DNA of 64,000 nt, taken from positions 248,001-312,000 of the forward strand of contig DASPNM010000035.1 in the NCBI GenBank assembly GCA_035626515.1, written 5' to 3'. Position 1 is the stretch's first letter; the number at the start of each line of letters is the position of its first letter. The position numbers and the translations under genes are program-made. Source of the stretch: DASPNM01 sp035626515 (GTDB lineage: Bacteria > Bacteroidota > Bacteroidia > Chitinophagales > Chitinophagaceae). The notes below the pieces were generated by a model. The model did not search any database. It was not told where the DNA came from and was given only the letters and a program-made list of their open reading frames with translations. This document shows, piece after piece, positions 1-8,027 of the stretch.

Positions 1-868
1 TGTGGCATATCGGCGCGACAAAGATGTGATCCTGGCGAATGATTTTTATACGCAGTCATTGAAGGAACCCGATCGCAAGATGGGGTATGCGATCGCCCAC
101 GTGGAATATGTGCACGATGATGCGATTACTCCGGCCACCAATATCTGGAACGGTCTTCGGTGGAAGGCGTACCTGGATTTTCACAGCCGCATCAGCAAGA
201 GCGGGGTGGTTGGACCGCAGGAGCATCCCAGTACGTGGAACCTTGGTTTCGACGCGCGGCACTACCTGCCGATTTACCGCAACATCATCTGGGCTGTACG
301 TGGTGCGGCCGATTTTTCATGGGGTTCGCAGAAATTCATTTACTACCTCGGCGGAGTGGACAACTGGCTGATGTTCGGCTCAAACGAGCGGGATGACGGG
401 ACTTATCGGTTTTTTAATGCGGCGAACAAGCCGGACCCGGACCAGTCGTACGCATTCCAGTCGCTCGCTGTGAATTTGCGCGGTTTCCTGCAGAACGTAG
501 CGAACGGAAACAATAATATTGTTGTCAACAGCGAGATTCGAGCCCCGGTATTCAGTTCATTTTTCAACAAACCTATCAACAACGCATTCCTGAGGAATTT
601 TCAGCTGGTGCAGTTTTTCGACCTTGGAACAGCCTGGAACGGCAAGTACGACAAGATCGAACGGCCGGGTGTCACTTATGCCGCACCAAACAACCCTGTG
701 CTCGTTCGGGTGAAGGCGGGCGGCATCGGGCCCTTTGCCGGCGGCTATGGCTTTGGAGCGCGCAGCACGCTGCTCGGTTATTTCCTCCGGGTGGACGCGG
801 CCTGGGAAATGAAGGGCCTTTTCCGCGGCAAGCCAATGTGGTATTTTGCAATGGGCCTTGATTTTTAG
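1..868 (+). CDS. BamA/surface-antigen-type outer membrane barrel protein, C-terminal part
   Basis: The reading frame is open from the left edge, so only about 288 C-terminal residues are seen; the GTG at position 2 is probably internal. The sequence has alternating aromatic and polar residues, glycine-rich turns and a final stretch ending MWYFAMGLDF with a terminal Phe, as expected for an outer membrane beta-barrel. The segment GGYGFGARSTLLGYFLRVD resembles the last strands of BamA/Omp85-type barrels in Bacteroidota. The domain upstream of the barrel is outside the window, so the full architecture is unknown. The stop codon TAG is the first word of a short tandem repeat that continues downstream. 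Confidence 0.7.
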   Translation, partial: VAYRRDKDVILANDFYTQSLKEPDRKMGYAIAHVEYVHDDAITPATNIWNGLRWKAYLDFHSRISKSGVVGPQEHPSTWNLGFDARHYLPIYRNIIWAVRGAADFSWGSQKFIYYLGGVDNWLMFGSNERDDGTYRFFNAANKPDPDQSYAFQSLAVNLRGFLQNVANGNNNIVVNSEIRAPVFSSFFNKPINNAFLRNFQLVQFFDLGTAWNGKYDKIERPGVTYAAPNNPVLVRVKAGGIGPFAGGYGFGARSTLLGYFLRVDAAWEMKGLFRGKPMWYFAMGLDF

Positions 869-886
869 TCGATAGTCGTTAGTGGC
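866..886 (+). repeat. Heptamer word array, consensus TAGTCGN, three units
   Basis: Three 7-base units in exact register begin at the stop codon of the barrel gene. The first TAG is the in-frame stop. Because 7 is one more than a multiple of three, the TAG triplets at 866, 873 and 880 fall in all three reading frames. Related words occur at 3018-3052, 18063-18083 and 41978-42012. Confidence 0.75.
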
Positions 887-1017
887 CCCACCCCCGAATC
901 CGCCATGCCGACGTTTTCGGTCGACATCCCCACAATTCGCTCCCGGGGATCTGTCGCGATCACGTACCATTCTCCCCCGCGTTTAGCATGAGTAACTGCT
1001 TCTTCCGACTTCTGCCT
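887..1017. other. Intergenic spacer without a recognised gene
   Basis: Between the repeat and the minus-strand gene ending at 1018 I recognise no gene. On the minus strand the frame of that gene stays open for about 50 codons after its TAA stop, down to 865, without a plausible start. I treat it as spacer. Confidence 0.5.
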
Positions 1018-1413
1018 TTACTCACACGGCCGACAATTCTCCCCAACCATATAGAGGAATAAAACACCCATCACGAGGATGCTGCTGAACACCACGGTCA
1101 GAGGAAATGTTCTTCGCAGAATGCTAATGTCAAAATGGAAACGCTCGTTGCTCGTTTGGATCCTAATGCGCAGCAGCTGTGTCGCGGCAAGGGCCAACGC
1201 TAATATCGGACCAAACAGAATGGCAAGGTTGATGTTCCATCCTACGGGCTCTTTGATCCCCCAGCGTTCGAGAACCGGCGCCGATGCCTCGAAGGGCGCG
1301 CTGATGCCCAGCCCGTATTTGAGCACAGCGATCACGATGACGTAGGTTGCAGGCAGGAGGAGAAGCAGCGCGAGCGCGCTGAGCCAGTTGATGTGTTTTT
1401 GTGTCGTAACCAT
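1018..1413 (-). CDS. Small membrane protein with C-terminal CxxC
   Basis: This 131-residue protein has three predicted membrane helices (about 10-32, 58-80 and 103-124). It ends in a short tail carrying a CRPC pair (residues 127-130), which could bind metal or form a disulfide. I do not recognise the family. It is the last gene of a four-gene minus-strand operon, 10 bases after the Coq4-like gene, so a role connected with that protein is possible but not shown. Confidence 0.7.
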   Translation of the reverse strand: MVTTQKHINWLSALALLLLLPATYVIVIAVLKYGLGISAPFEASAPVLERWGIKEPVGWNINLAILFGPILALALAATQLLRIRIQTSNERFHFDISILRRTFPLTVVFSSILVMGVLFLYMVGENCRPCE

Positions 1414-1423
1414 AGAAAATGTT

Positions 1424-1903
1424 TTATGATTGAACGAATAATTTTTTTCTGAGCTCGACGGTTGGTTTCCCGATCAATTCATTCCACGGCCAGTCATGAA
1501 CCGGCGGACAGGTTTTGCCGCGCCGGTAAGCGCCGCGCAGTTGACCCCAGTGCTCCGGCATCGTAAGGGCTCCGTAAATAACCGTGGCAAGTACCGGAAA
1601 AGAGATTCTTCCATTTCCCAGCATGAAGAATTGCAGGGAAGCCTCGCCCAGGTCGGTGGTATCGTACCCCAGCAGGACGTGCTTCAGGTCATGTCGCGCA
1701 TAATGCGGTAGCAATTGTAGCTGCCTCGACACAAGGAACCGGTACAGATCATTTCCAAGCGAACCCTCAGGCAGACACCGCAGCTCTTCAACGGAATGTG
1801 TAAACAGCGGGGACGAACGGACGCGCCGCAGCAGCGGGAGCGCCAGGCGGTGGGTGAGAAATACAAGGACGACGGTTCGCAGTCTTATGATCCAGCTTTT
1901 CAT
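1424..1903 (-). CDS. Coq4-like protein
   Basis: This 159-residue protein contains the Coq4 hallmark HDxxH-x11-E: H71, D72, H75 and E87. The C-terminal AYRRGK and DWPWNEL segments also match the family. In organisms with ubiquinone, Coq4 is a zinc-binding scaffold or decarboxylase-type factor of the ubiquinone complex. Bacteroidota are known for menaquinone, so the substrate here is unclear. The N-terminus has a hydrophobic, basic stretch suited to membrane association. Its start codon overlaps the stop of the regulator upstream by 4 bases, so the two are probably translationally coupled. Confidence 0.75.
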   Translation of the reverse strand: MKSWIIRLRTVVLVFLTHRLALPLLRRVRSSPLFTHSVEELRCLPEGSLGNDLYRFLVSRQLQLLPHYARHDLKHVLLGYDTTDLGEASLQFFMLGNGRISFPVLATVIYGALTMPEHWGQLRGAYRRGKTCPPVHDWPWNELIGKPTVELRKKLFVQS

Positions 1904-2199
1904 TTCATTATTCTTATCATGTTTTCGAGCGCCGCGAGGTGATCGCGAAATGCTTTCTCGCCCGCTCGGGTGACCGCATAGGTCGTATTCGTCTTTCTCC
2001 CTACAAATCCCTTGTACACCCTAATGTACCCCTGTTCTTCGAGCGTCAGCAGGTGCGAGGCAAGATTACCGTCCGTAACACCGAGCGTCAGCCTCAGGTC
2101 ATTGAAGCTCACCTTTTCGTTCACCAGGAGGATGCTCATAACACCCAGCCGCACCCGGCTTTCAAACGTCTTGTTCAGCCCGCTGATCGGATTTTTCAT
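1900..2199 (-). CDS. Small winged-helix transcriptional regulator
   Basis: A 99-residue DNA-binding protein of the winged-helix type common in Bacteroidota (similar to HTH_34). It has a helix-turn-helix near NDLRLTLGVTDGNLASHLL and a basic wing around VGRKTNTTYAVT. There is no sensor domain, so the signal may be read by a partner or by the protein itself. I chose the ATG at 2199 because a longer start at 2250 would overlap the preceding membrane protein gene. It sits between two membrane protein genes and the Coq4-like gene and probably regulates its own operon. Confidence 0.85.
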   Translation of the reverse strand: MKNPISGLNKTFESRVRLGVMSILLVNEKVSFNDLRLTLGVTDGNLASHLLTLEEQGYIRVYKGFVGRKTNTTYAVTRAGEKAFRDHLAALENMIRIMK

Positions 2200-2213
2200 C
2201 GTTCGTTTTTCGT

Positions 2214-2861
2214 TCAGCTCTGATTTTCTACGCGGTCGTATTTCCACCACATCATCAACCCGTAGACAATGTGCAGCGCCCCGAACCCACCTGCCCAGAA
2301 ATAAAGTCCCTCACGGGGAAACTGGGTGGCAGCCAAACCCAACGTGATCTGCAGCAGGCCCAGGTAGCCGACTTCACGGAGGGTGTACCTGCTTCCCGAC
2401 ACCAGGGCAATTCCGTAAAACACCAGGCTCAGTGGAACTGCGAAGCGCCATTCGCCATACTGCAGCAGTGCCAGGATGATCAGACCGCCCGACGCGAGCG
2501 GGATGAGCATGGTCCCCACCAGGCGCCGCGCGGTCATGTCCCAGAAAGGCAACCCGCGGCGAAGCGCTTTCCGACGGGTGAAAAAAATCGCAGAAATCAG
2601 CGCCAGCAACAGCACCGCGGCTGCCAACAACAACAACTTCGTCCAGAGATCGGGAAATCCCGTAGTCTTAATTTCCTGTGGCCCGCCACCCGAACGGGCT
2701 ATCCATCTGTTCGCAACCCAGGCGCCGGCGAGGGCCCAAATGCCCGCGGCAACACCGCTCAGCCCGCTCAGCGAAAGAAAACGTGAGGAGCGCGCCATCA
2801 TATCACGGATATCCTGCAGGGTCTCAGCAGGGCTTTTCCGATAACGGGGATCTTGTTCCAT
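2214..2861 (-). CDS. Six-helix membrane protein, first gene of Coq4-like operon
   Basis: A 215-residue integral membrane protein with about six predicted helices after a charged N-terminal segment (MEQDPRYRKSPAETLQDIRD). I chose the ATG at 2861; the frame extends further upstream but without family-like sequence. Membrane proteins of this shape are often encoded beside small winged-helix regulators in Bacteroidota, but I cannot name a function. It is 14 bases upstream of the regulator start and heads the operon. Confidence 0.75.
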   Translation of the reverse strand: MEQDPRYRKSPAETLQDIRDMMARSSRFLSLSGLSGVAAGIWALAGAWVANRWIARSGGGPQEIKTTGFPDLWTKLLLLAAAVLLLALISAIFFTRRKALRRGLPFWDMTARRLVGTMLIPLASGGLIILALLQYGEWRFAVPLSLVFYGIALVSGSRYTLREVGYLGLLQITLGLAATQFPREGLYFWAGGFGALHIVYGLMMWWKYDRVENQS

Positions 2862-3107
2862 GCAAAGCACTTTGTATTGCAAAGTACGTAATCTCTTTTT
2901 ACCGTACAAAATTTTCGAGCCGCACCCCATCTTTGCAAGGGCGACTCCGCCCCTCGCCCCACGGGGGGAGGGAGGAACTCTTTCGACTATGACGTTGAGG
3001 GTTTAGCGAGAGCAGTTTTACTCTCGACTCCAGACTATAGACTAACGACTCTAATTTTCCCCGGCGGACGTAGTTGATTAAATTTACCGGCTGCAAGCCA
3101 ATATCGA
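2862..3107. other. Divergent intergenic region with GC-rich hairpin
   Basis: This 246-base region separates divergent genes. It holds an imperfect GC-rich palindrome (2951-2960 with 2963-2972) and a heptamer repeat (3018-3052). A near match to the -7 box (TAAATTTA) lies shortly before the 3108 start. No gene is seen. Confidence 0.55.
3018..3052 (-). repeat. Heptamer word array, consensus NNAGTCN, five units
   Basis: Read on the minus strand, five 7-base units share the AGTC core with the arrays at 866, 18063 and 41978. Unlike those, this one lies between two gene starts and supplies no stop codon. Confidence 0.6.
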
Positions 3108-5567
3108 ATGAAATGGTTCACGCTGCTGCTGTGTTTTTTTTGCTCCAGCCTGGAGGCGCAGGAAAAAATCCTGCGCGGCATAATCCTCGACGCGCACAGT
3201 GAAGAACCGGTTCCATTCGCATCTATCAGCTTTCGCAGCAGCACCGTGGGAAAGCTCAGCGATTCGGCGGGAGCATTTTTGTTTCGGCTCTCCCGCTGGC
3301 CTTCGGATACCCTCGAAGTCACCTGTGTGGGTTACCAACCCTATCGGCTGCTGCTGGACCGCCGGCGGGATTCGCTTTTCGCAAAAGTTGTACTCGAGCG
3401 TGGCACCTTCAGCGAAGGCGTGCGCGTGCGCGTGCGGGTGAACCGGGGATTGCTCGTCTGGCGAAAAATTGTTGAGAACAAACACCGCAACGACCGGTTC
3501 CGTTTCGAGAACTTTTCCTACGAACTTTACAACAAGCTGGAACTTGATCTCAAAAACGTGGACTTTGAAAAGTTCTCGCGCTTTCGTCCCCTGCGACCGA
3601 TCAGTGAGCTGATCAATGCCCACATCGATTCATCCGAAGGACTTCGCTATCTGCCTTCCTACCTCACGGAGGTGATCTCCGATTACTACTACCAGAAAGA
3701 GCCCAGGCGCCGAAGGGAGATCATCAAAGCCGTGAATACAAATGGGGTTCGCAACGAGAGCGTGGTGAAATTCCTGGGAGGCATGGATCAAAACGTGAAC
3801 ATCTACAACAATTTCATCCCGGTCTTCGACCGGGAGTTCGTGAGCCCGCTGAGCGATAACGGGGACTATTATTACAACTATCGCGTGGTAGACACGCAGG
3901 TGATCAACCGGCAGCGATATTATCATCTGGTGTTCACTCCGCGCAGGCGCGGAAGCGACACATTCGAAGGCGACTGTTGGGTGCACGTGGGCAGCTTTGC
4001 CGTGCAGAAGATGAATTTGCGCCTCGGAAAAGACGCGAACGTGAACTTCCTGGAAAACCTGAGCCTGATCCAGGAATACAGCCTGCTCGATGATTCCACC
4101 TGGTTCCTTGCGAAAGACAAATTTGTCGCGGATATTTCACCGGTAGGAAAAGACAAGCCCGGATTCATCGGCCGTAAAACAACTACCTACCGCAACATCG
4201 TAGTCAATGACTCGTCGGTGGTTCGCGAGCTCCAGAAGAACCGGGAGCTGGAAGAGATCCACACGCTCGCGGAAGCAAAGGATCGCCCCAGGGAATACTG
4301 GGCCACAGCCCGGCACGAAGAGCTTTCCAACGCGGAAAAAGGTATCATCCGAATGATCGATACGCTTACTAATGCGCCGGTGTTTCAGCGCTTCACACGA
4401 ACCATCAATTTCATCGGCACCGGTTACCTCGACGTCGGAAAATTTCAGTTCGGCCCCTGGATGAATGTCATCAGCTCCAACAGCTGGGAAGGCCTTCGCC
4501 TCCGGTTTGACCTGGCGACGAACCGGCGTTTCCACGAAAAGATCAAGCTGCACGGATACCTTGCCTACGGATTCGGCGACCGGAAGCTGAAAGGATTTTC
4601 GGAAATATTTTTCCTCCCGCGGAAAGACCCGCGCACATACTGGTACGCTTCTTATATCAACGACCTGGACTATGGTCAGAATTATTACGGCGAGGTGTCG
4701 CAGGATAATATTTTTACTCTCGCGATCAGGAAACGGAACGTTCCCGTCAAAACCATTCGGGTGGAGGAAAAACGGGTTGAGTATTTCAACGAAACTTTTT
4801 CCTGGATGTCGAATCTTGTAGCGCTTACCAGCCGCACATGGACCCCGCTTCGAAATCTCCTGCCTGCGGATTCCTTTCCTGTTGCGCGAGGTACGCCGCT
4901 GAGCACGTTCGAAGTGCACGTACGTTTTCGCTTTGCCTATCTGGAACGGTTTCTTGAAAGCCATTTCTACCGCAGCAGCCTGGGCAGCGACTACCCCATT
5001 GGGGAGATCAATTTGAGCCAGGGTTTTCCCGGTGTACTGAACAGCAGCTACCGGTACACGAAAGTGTCAGGAAGCATTTCAGACTACAACAAGATCTCGC
5101 CGTTTGGCAATGTCTCCTGGTCGGTTTATGGCGGGAAAACTTTCGGCACATTGCCCTATCCATTGCTGGACATCGCGCCAGGCAACGAGCTGTACTATTA
5201 CAACAAGTACGCCTTCAACATGATGAACCGCTACGAATTCATCCATGACCAGTACGCTGGTGTGCAAGTCGAACATGTCATAGGAAACGGCTTGTTTCGG
5301 TTTTTCCCGAAACTGAAGTTCCGGCAGCTCTGGACAGCCAAAACACTGTGGGGAAGCCTGCGCGAAGAGAACCGAGCACTGAATTTTAAGTCGGGCAACA
5401 GTTTCCGCACTCTCGATGGGAAAACTTATCTGGAGCTCGGAACGGGAATTGACAACATCCTCCACGTATTCCGTCTCGACTTTGTCTGGCGGGTACTGCC
5501 CCGCGACCTGCCGGGAGACGAAACCAGGAAATTCGGCGTCTTTGGAAGCTTCCGCCTGAGCTTTTGA
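3108..5567 (+). CDS. DUF5686 outer membrane protein with carboxypeptidase regulatory-like domain
   Basis: An 819-residue protein with a signal peptide (about 1-17). A carboxypeptidase-regulatory-like beta-sandwich (about 22-105) follows, of the kind found at the N-terminus of many Bacteroidota outer membrane proteins. The rest matches the DUF5686 pattern, with many YYYN and YWYASY-type strands and a C-terminal barrel ending in FGSFRLSF with a terminal Phe. The molecular function of this family is not established. It stands alone on the plus strand and converges on the aminotransferase gene, with 7 bases between the stops. Confidence 0.85.
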   Translation: MKWFTLLLCFFCSSLEAQEKILRGIILDAHSEEPVPFASISFRSSTVGKLSDSAGAFLFRLSRWPSDTLEVTCVGYQPYRLLLDRRRDSLFAKVVLERGTFSEGVRVRVRVNRGLLVWRKIVENKHRNDRFRFENFSYELYNKLELDLKNVDFEKFSRFRPLRPISELINAHIDSSEGLRYLPSYLTEVISDYYYQKEPRRRREIIKAVNTNGVRNESVVKFLGGMDQNVNIYNNFIPVFDREFVSPLSDNGDYYYNYRVVDTQVINRQRYYHLVFTPRRRGSDTFEGDCWVHVGSFAVQKMNLRLGKDANVNFLENLSLIQEYSLLDDSTWFLAKDKFVADISPVGKDKPGFIGRKTTTYRNIVVNDSSVVRELQKNRELEEIHTLAEAKDRPREYWATARHEELSNAEKGIIRMIDTLTNAPVFQRFTRTINFIGTGYLDVGKFQFGPWMNVISSNSWEGLRLRFDLATNRRFHEKIKLHGYLAYGFGDRKLKGFSEIFFLPRKDPRTYWYASYINDLDYGQNYYGEVSQDNIFTLAIRKRNVPVKTIRVEEKRVEYFNETFSWMSNLVALTSRTWTPLRNLLPADSFPVARGTPLSTFEVHVRFRFAYLERFLESHFYRSSLGSDYPIGEINLSQGFPGVLNSSYRYTKVSGSISDYNKISPFGNVSWSVYGGKTFGTLPYPLLDIAPGNELYYYNKYAFNMMNRYEFIHDQYAGVQVEHVIGNGLFRFFPKLKFRQLWTAKTLWGSLREENRALNFKSGNSFRTLDGKTYLELGTGIDNILHVFRLDFVWRVLPRDLPGDETRKFGVFGSFRLSF

Positions 5568-5574
5568 TCCGCTT

Positions 5575-6771
5575 TCACTCCGATTTCAACCGGTCGCATT
5601 CTTTAAGCATCACATCGCAGCTTCGCCGGATCGAAGCTTCGTCAATTGTCAGCGGCGGAGAGACGCGGATGCATTGCGGCGCGAAAAGAAACCAATCCAC
5701 GAACACCCCATTTTCAAGACATTTGTCAATAACCTGCTTCGATTCTTCGGAATTACTAAACTCAACCGCGAGCCACAAACCGGAAGAACGAATTTCGCGG
5801 ATCTGCGGATGGACCAGCAGCTCGCGAAACAATTGTTCTTTTTGCTTCACCTCTTCCACAAGTTTTTCATCCAGCAACACTTCCAGCGCCGCCATCCCTG
5901 CCGCGCAACAAACGGGATGACCTCCAAAAGTTGTGATGTGCCCCAGGGGAGGGTTCTCCGTAAGGCTGTGCATGATGTCACCCCGGCTGATAAAAGCACC
6001 TAAAGGAAGTCCGCCGCCGAGCGCCTTTCCAAGAAGAAGGATATCTGGCTGTATGCCCGAGTGCTGGAAGGCCCACAGCTTTCCCGTTCTGCCAAACCCC
6101 GATTGAATCTCGTCCAGCACCAGAAGTGCACCGGTTTCATCACACCGTGATCGCAGGGCCTGGAGCCATTGCTCGTTACCAGCAATAATTCCCGCCTCGC
6201 CCTGGACCGTCTCCGCCACCACGCAGGCGGTACTGCTGGTAATTGAGTCCAATGCCTCCATCGAATTGTACTCCAGGTGGCGAATGCCGGGAAGAAGCGG
6301 GCGGTAGGCTCGCCTCCAATTTTCATTGCCGATCAAACTGAGTGCTCCCTGCGTGGACCCATGGTAGGCATTGTGGAATGCGATGATTTCTGTGCGACCG
6401 GTGTAACGCTTTGCCAGTTTCATTCCACCCTCTACAGCCTCGCTGCCCGAATTGGTAAAAAAGACAGTATCGAGAGATTCCGGAAGCTGCGTGGCAAGAA
6501 GCCGGGCATAACGGACCTGCGGCGACTCCACAAATTCTCCATAAACCATCACGTGCAGGTATCGATCCAGCTGCGCGCGGATCGCTTCCATCACCCGTGG
6601 GTGTTTGTGTCCCACATTCGCAACACTGATACCGCTCACCAGGTCGAGGAACGATTTTCCCGACGTATCGAACAATTTCCAGCCTTCGGCCCGGGCCACC
6701 GGGAAGGCCAGCGGCGTCGGAGTGGTTTGCGCCAGGTGGCGAAAAAAAAGCTCGCGTTCCTCCATGTCCAA
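5575..6771 (-). CDS. Class III PLP-dependent aminotransferase (acetylornithine/ornithine type)
   Basis: A 398-residue fold-type I enzyme. It shows the NSGSEAVEGGMKLAKRYTGR motif for phosphate binding, DEIQSGFGRTGKLWA around D220/E221 (cofactor pyridine), and the Schiff-base lysine K249 in LLLGKALGGGLPLGAF. The family transfers the terminal amino group of ornithine, acetylornithine, putrescine or related omega-amines to 2-oxoglutarate. No arginine biosynthesis genes are nearby, so the substrate cannot be fixed from context. Length is normal. The gene is divergent from the gamma carbonic anhydrase gene with a 53-base spacer. Confidence 0.85.
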   Translation of the reverse strand: MDMEERELFFRHLAQTTPTPLAFPVARAEGWKLFDTSGKSFLDLVSGISVANVGHKHPRVMEAIRAQLDRYLHVMVYGEFVESPQVRYARLLATQLPESLDTVFFTNSGSEAVEGGMKLAKRYTGRTEIIAFHNAYHGSTQGALSLIGNENWRRAYRPLLPGIRHLEYNSMEALDSITSSTACVVAETVQGEAGIIAGNEQWLQALRSRCDETGALLVLDEIQSGFGRTGKLWAFQHSGIQPDILLLGKALGGGLPLGAFISRGDIMHSLTENPPLGHITTFGGHPVCCAAGMAALEVLLDEKLVEEVKQKEQLFRELLVHPQIREIRSSGLWLAVEFSNSEESKQVIDKCLENGVFVDWFLFAPQCIRVSPPLTIDEASIRRSCDVMLKECDRLKSE

Positions 6772-6824
6772 ATTTCGCTTTTAAGCCTCAACTTTACGGC
6801 CGAACACCAACGAAACCTTTTCAA

Positions 6825-7349
6825 ATGCCCGTCATCCTCCCGGTCGAAGGCCGGCAACCTCAGTTCGGGGAAAACTGTTTCCTGGCTCCCAACGCCACTG
6901 TGGTGGGGGACGTGATCATGGGTCGCGACTGCAGCGTCTGGTTCAACGCCGTGGTGCGCGGGGATGTGAACTTCATCCGTATCGGCGATACGGTGAATAT
7001 CCAGGACGGAGCATGTATTCATTGCACTTTTCAACGTTTCGGGACGACTATTGGAAACCGCGTTTCGATCGGTCACCACGCGATCGTGCATGGCTGCACC
7101 ATCCACGCCAACGTGCTCATCGGAATGGGAGCGATCGTCATGGACGGCGCCGAAATACAAAGCAATACCATCATTGCAGCAGGGTCGGTGGTGCTGGAAG
7201 GCACCGTCTGCGAGGGAGGCAGCATTTACGCGGGTGTCCCGGTACGCAAGGTGAAGGAGATCCCACCGGAAATGATCAGCGGCGAGATCGACCGTATCGC
7301 GGGCAATTATGTGCGTTATGCCGACTGGTTTCGTACAGGAACCAGGTAG
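6825..7349 (+). CDS. Gamma carbonic anhydrase family protein
   Basis: A 174-residue left-handed beta-helix protein built of hexapeptide repeats. The zinc-ligand pattern of the gamma-CA/PaaY/YrdA family is present: H66 in IQDGACIH, and H84 and H89 in IGHHAIVHG. Members form trimers; some are true carbonic anhydrases and others thioesterase-like or of unknown role. The ligands are intact, so metal binding is likely; activity is not certain. Confidence 0.9.
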   Translation: MPVILPVEGRQPQFGENCFLAPNATVVGDVIMGRDCSVWFNAVVRGDVNFIRIGDTVNIQDGACIHCTFQRFGTTIGNRVSIGHHAIVHGCTIHANVLIGMGAIVMDGAEIQSNTIIAAGSVVLEGTVCEGGSIYAGVPVRKVKEIPPEMISGEIDRIAGNYVRYADWFRTGTR

Positions 7350-7438
7350 AAATCCCCGATTTTTTTCTCTGCTCCCGCAGTTTTCCGTTAGAAAATGCAA
7401 TTAGTTTTCGGTAAATTCGTTCCCAGGGAAACCAGCTA

Positions 7439-7633
7439 GTGAAAAACCTCCCGCTCATAGTGATCCTGATAACCATCTCGGCTATGGTTTCCTCCTGCAG
7501 AGTCTGGAACAGCGTGTTCAAGCCGAAATACGGCTGCAAGACAGACGGGAAGAATGTTGGGGCAGAAAAGATCCTGAGCGGCGACCCGGAAGGCACCAAG
7601 GCCGCGAAAAAAGCTAAAAAATTCAAAAGCTAG
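7439..7633 (+). CDS. Very small lipoprotein
   Basis: A 64-residue protein starting at GTG, with a hydrophobic signal and lipobox ending SSC (Cys 20). The mature part is short, basic and ends KKAKKFKS. I do not recognise the family. It contains the pair GCKTDGKNVGAEKIL, a pattern seen in small Bacteroidota lipoproteins of unknown role. Export and lipidation are inferred from the lipobox alone. Confidence 0.65.
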   Translation: MKNLPLIVILITISAMVSSCRVWNSVFKPKYGCKTDGKNVGAEKILSGDPEGTKAAKKAKKFKS

Positions 7634-7696
7634 CCCCTCATATGCAGCTAACCTGCTATCCAACGAGTCTTATGAAAAGAACAAACAACCTTTACT

Positions 7697-8026
7697 ATGA
7701 GTCTAACCCTACGAACCACTCTGGGCTGTACCGAAGCCGTTATCGCCGATGACGGGGGATTGAAACAGTTCTATCATGTGGCCGACATCCTGAGCCAGGA
7801 TTTCAACATCAGATTTTCGAACAAAGAGGACGACTTTGACACCATTGACTGGGAGTTCAAATTCAAAGGTCATCATCTCACCCTGCACTACAACATCTAC
7901 AACGGCATTTCGATCTTTCCGACGCGGACACGGGATGCCATGAACAAAGACAACAAAGCGGTGGTGGAACTGGCCGGCATCCTCGAATCGAAACTGATAA
8001 ACGAAGGCCGGCGTAACATAGCCTGA
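7697..8026 (+). CDS. Hypothetical soluble protein, 109 residues
   Basis: A compact 109-residue protein with no signal peptide or membrane segment. It mixes beta strands (WEFKFKGHHLTLHYNIYNG) with a C-terminal helix (NKAVVELAGILESKLI). I do not recognise the family. Codon use and composition fit the neighbours and the frame is fully open, which supports a real gene. It ends one base before the stop of convergent rsgA. Confidence 0.7.
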   Translation: MSLTLRTTLGCTEAVIADDGGLKQFYHVADILSQDFNIRFSNKEDDFDTIDWEFKFKGHHLTLHYNIYNGISIFPTRTRDAMNKDNKAVVELAGILESKLINEGRRNIA

Positions 8027-8027
8027 T

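Noticed and set aside
865..1017. Open frame of about 50 codons directly after and in frame with the stop of the 1018-1413 gene
   Set aside because: It has no plausible start, lies after a clean TAA and its composition may keep any frame open by chance. I could not tell it from spacer.
2951..2972. GC-rich palindrome before the 3108 gene as a terminator
   Set aside because: No T-run on either strand and a loop too tight for the full stem. It may be a dispersed intergenic element, which cannot be judged from one copy.
4137..4964. 275-codon minus-strand frame inside the DUF5686 gene
   Set aside because: It is antisense to a well-supported gene, has no family-like sequence and reflects high G+C at third positions.
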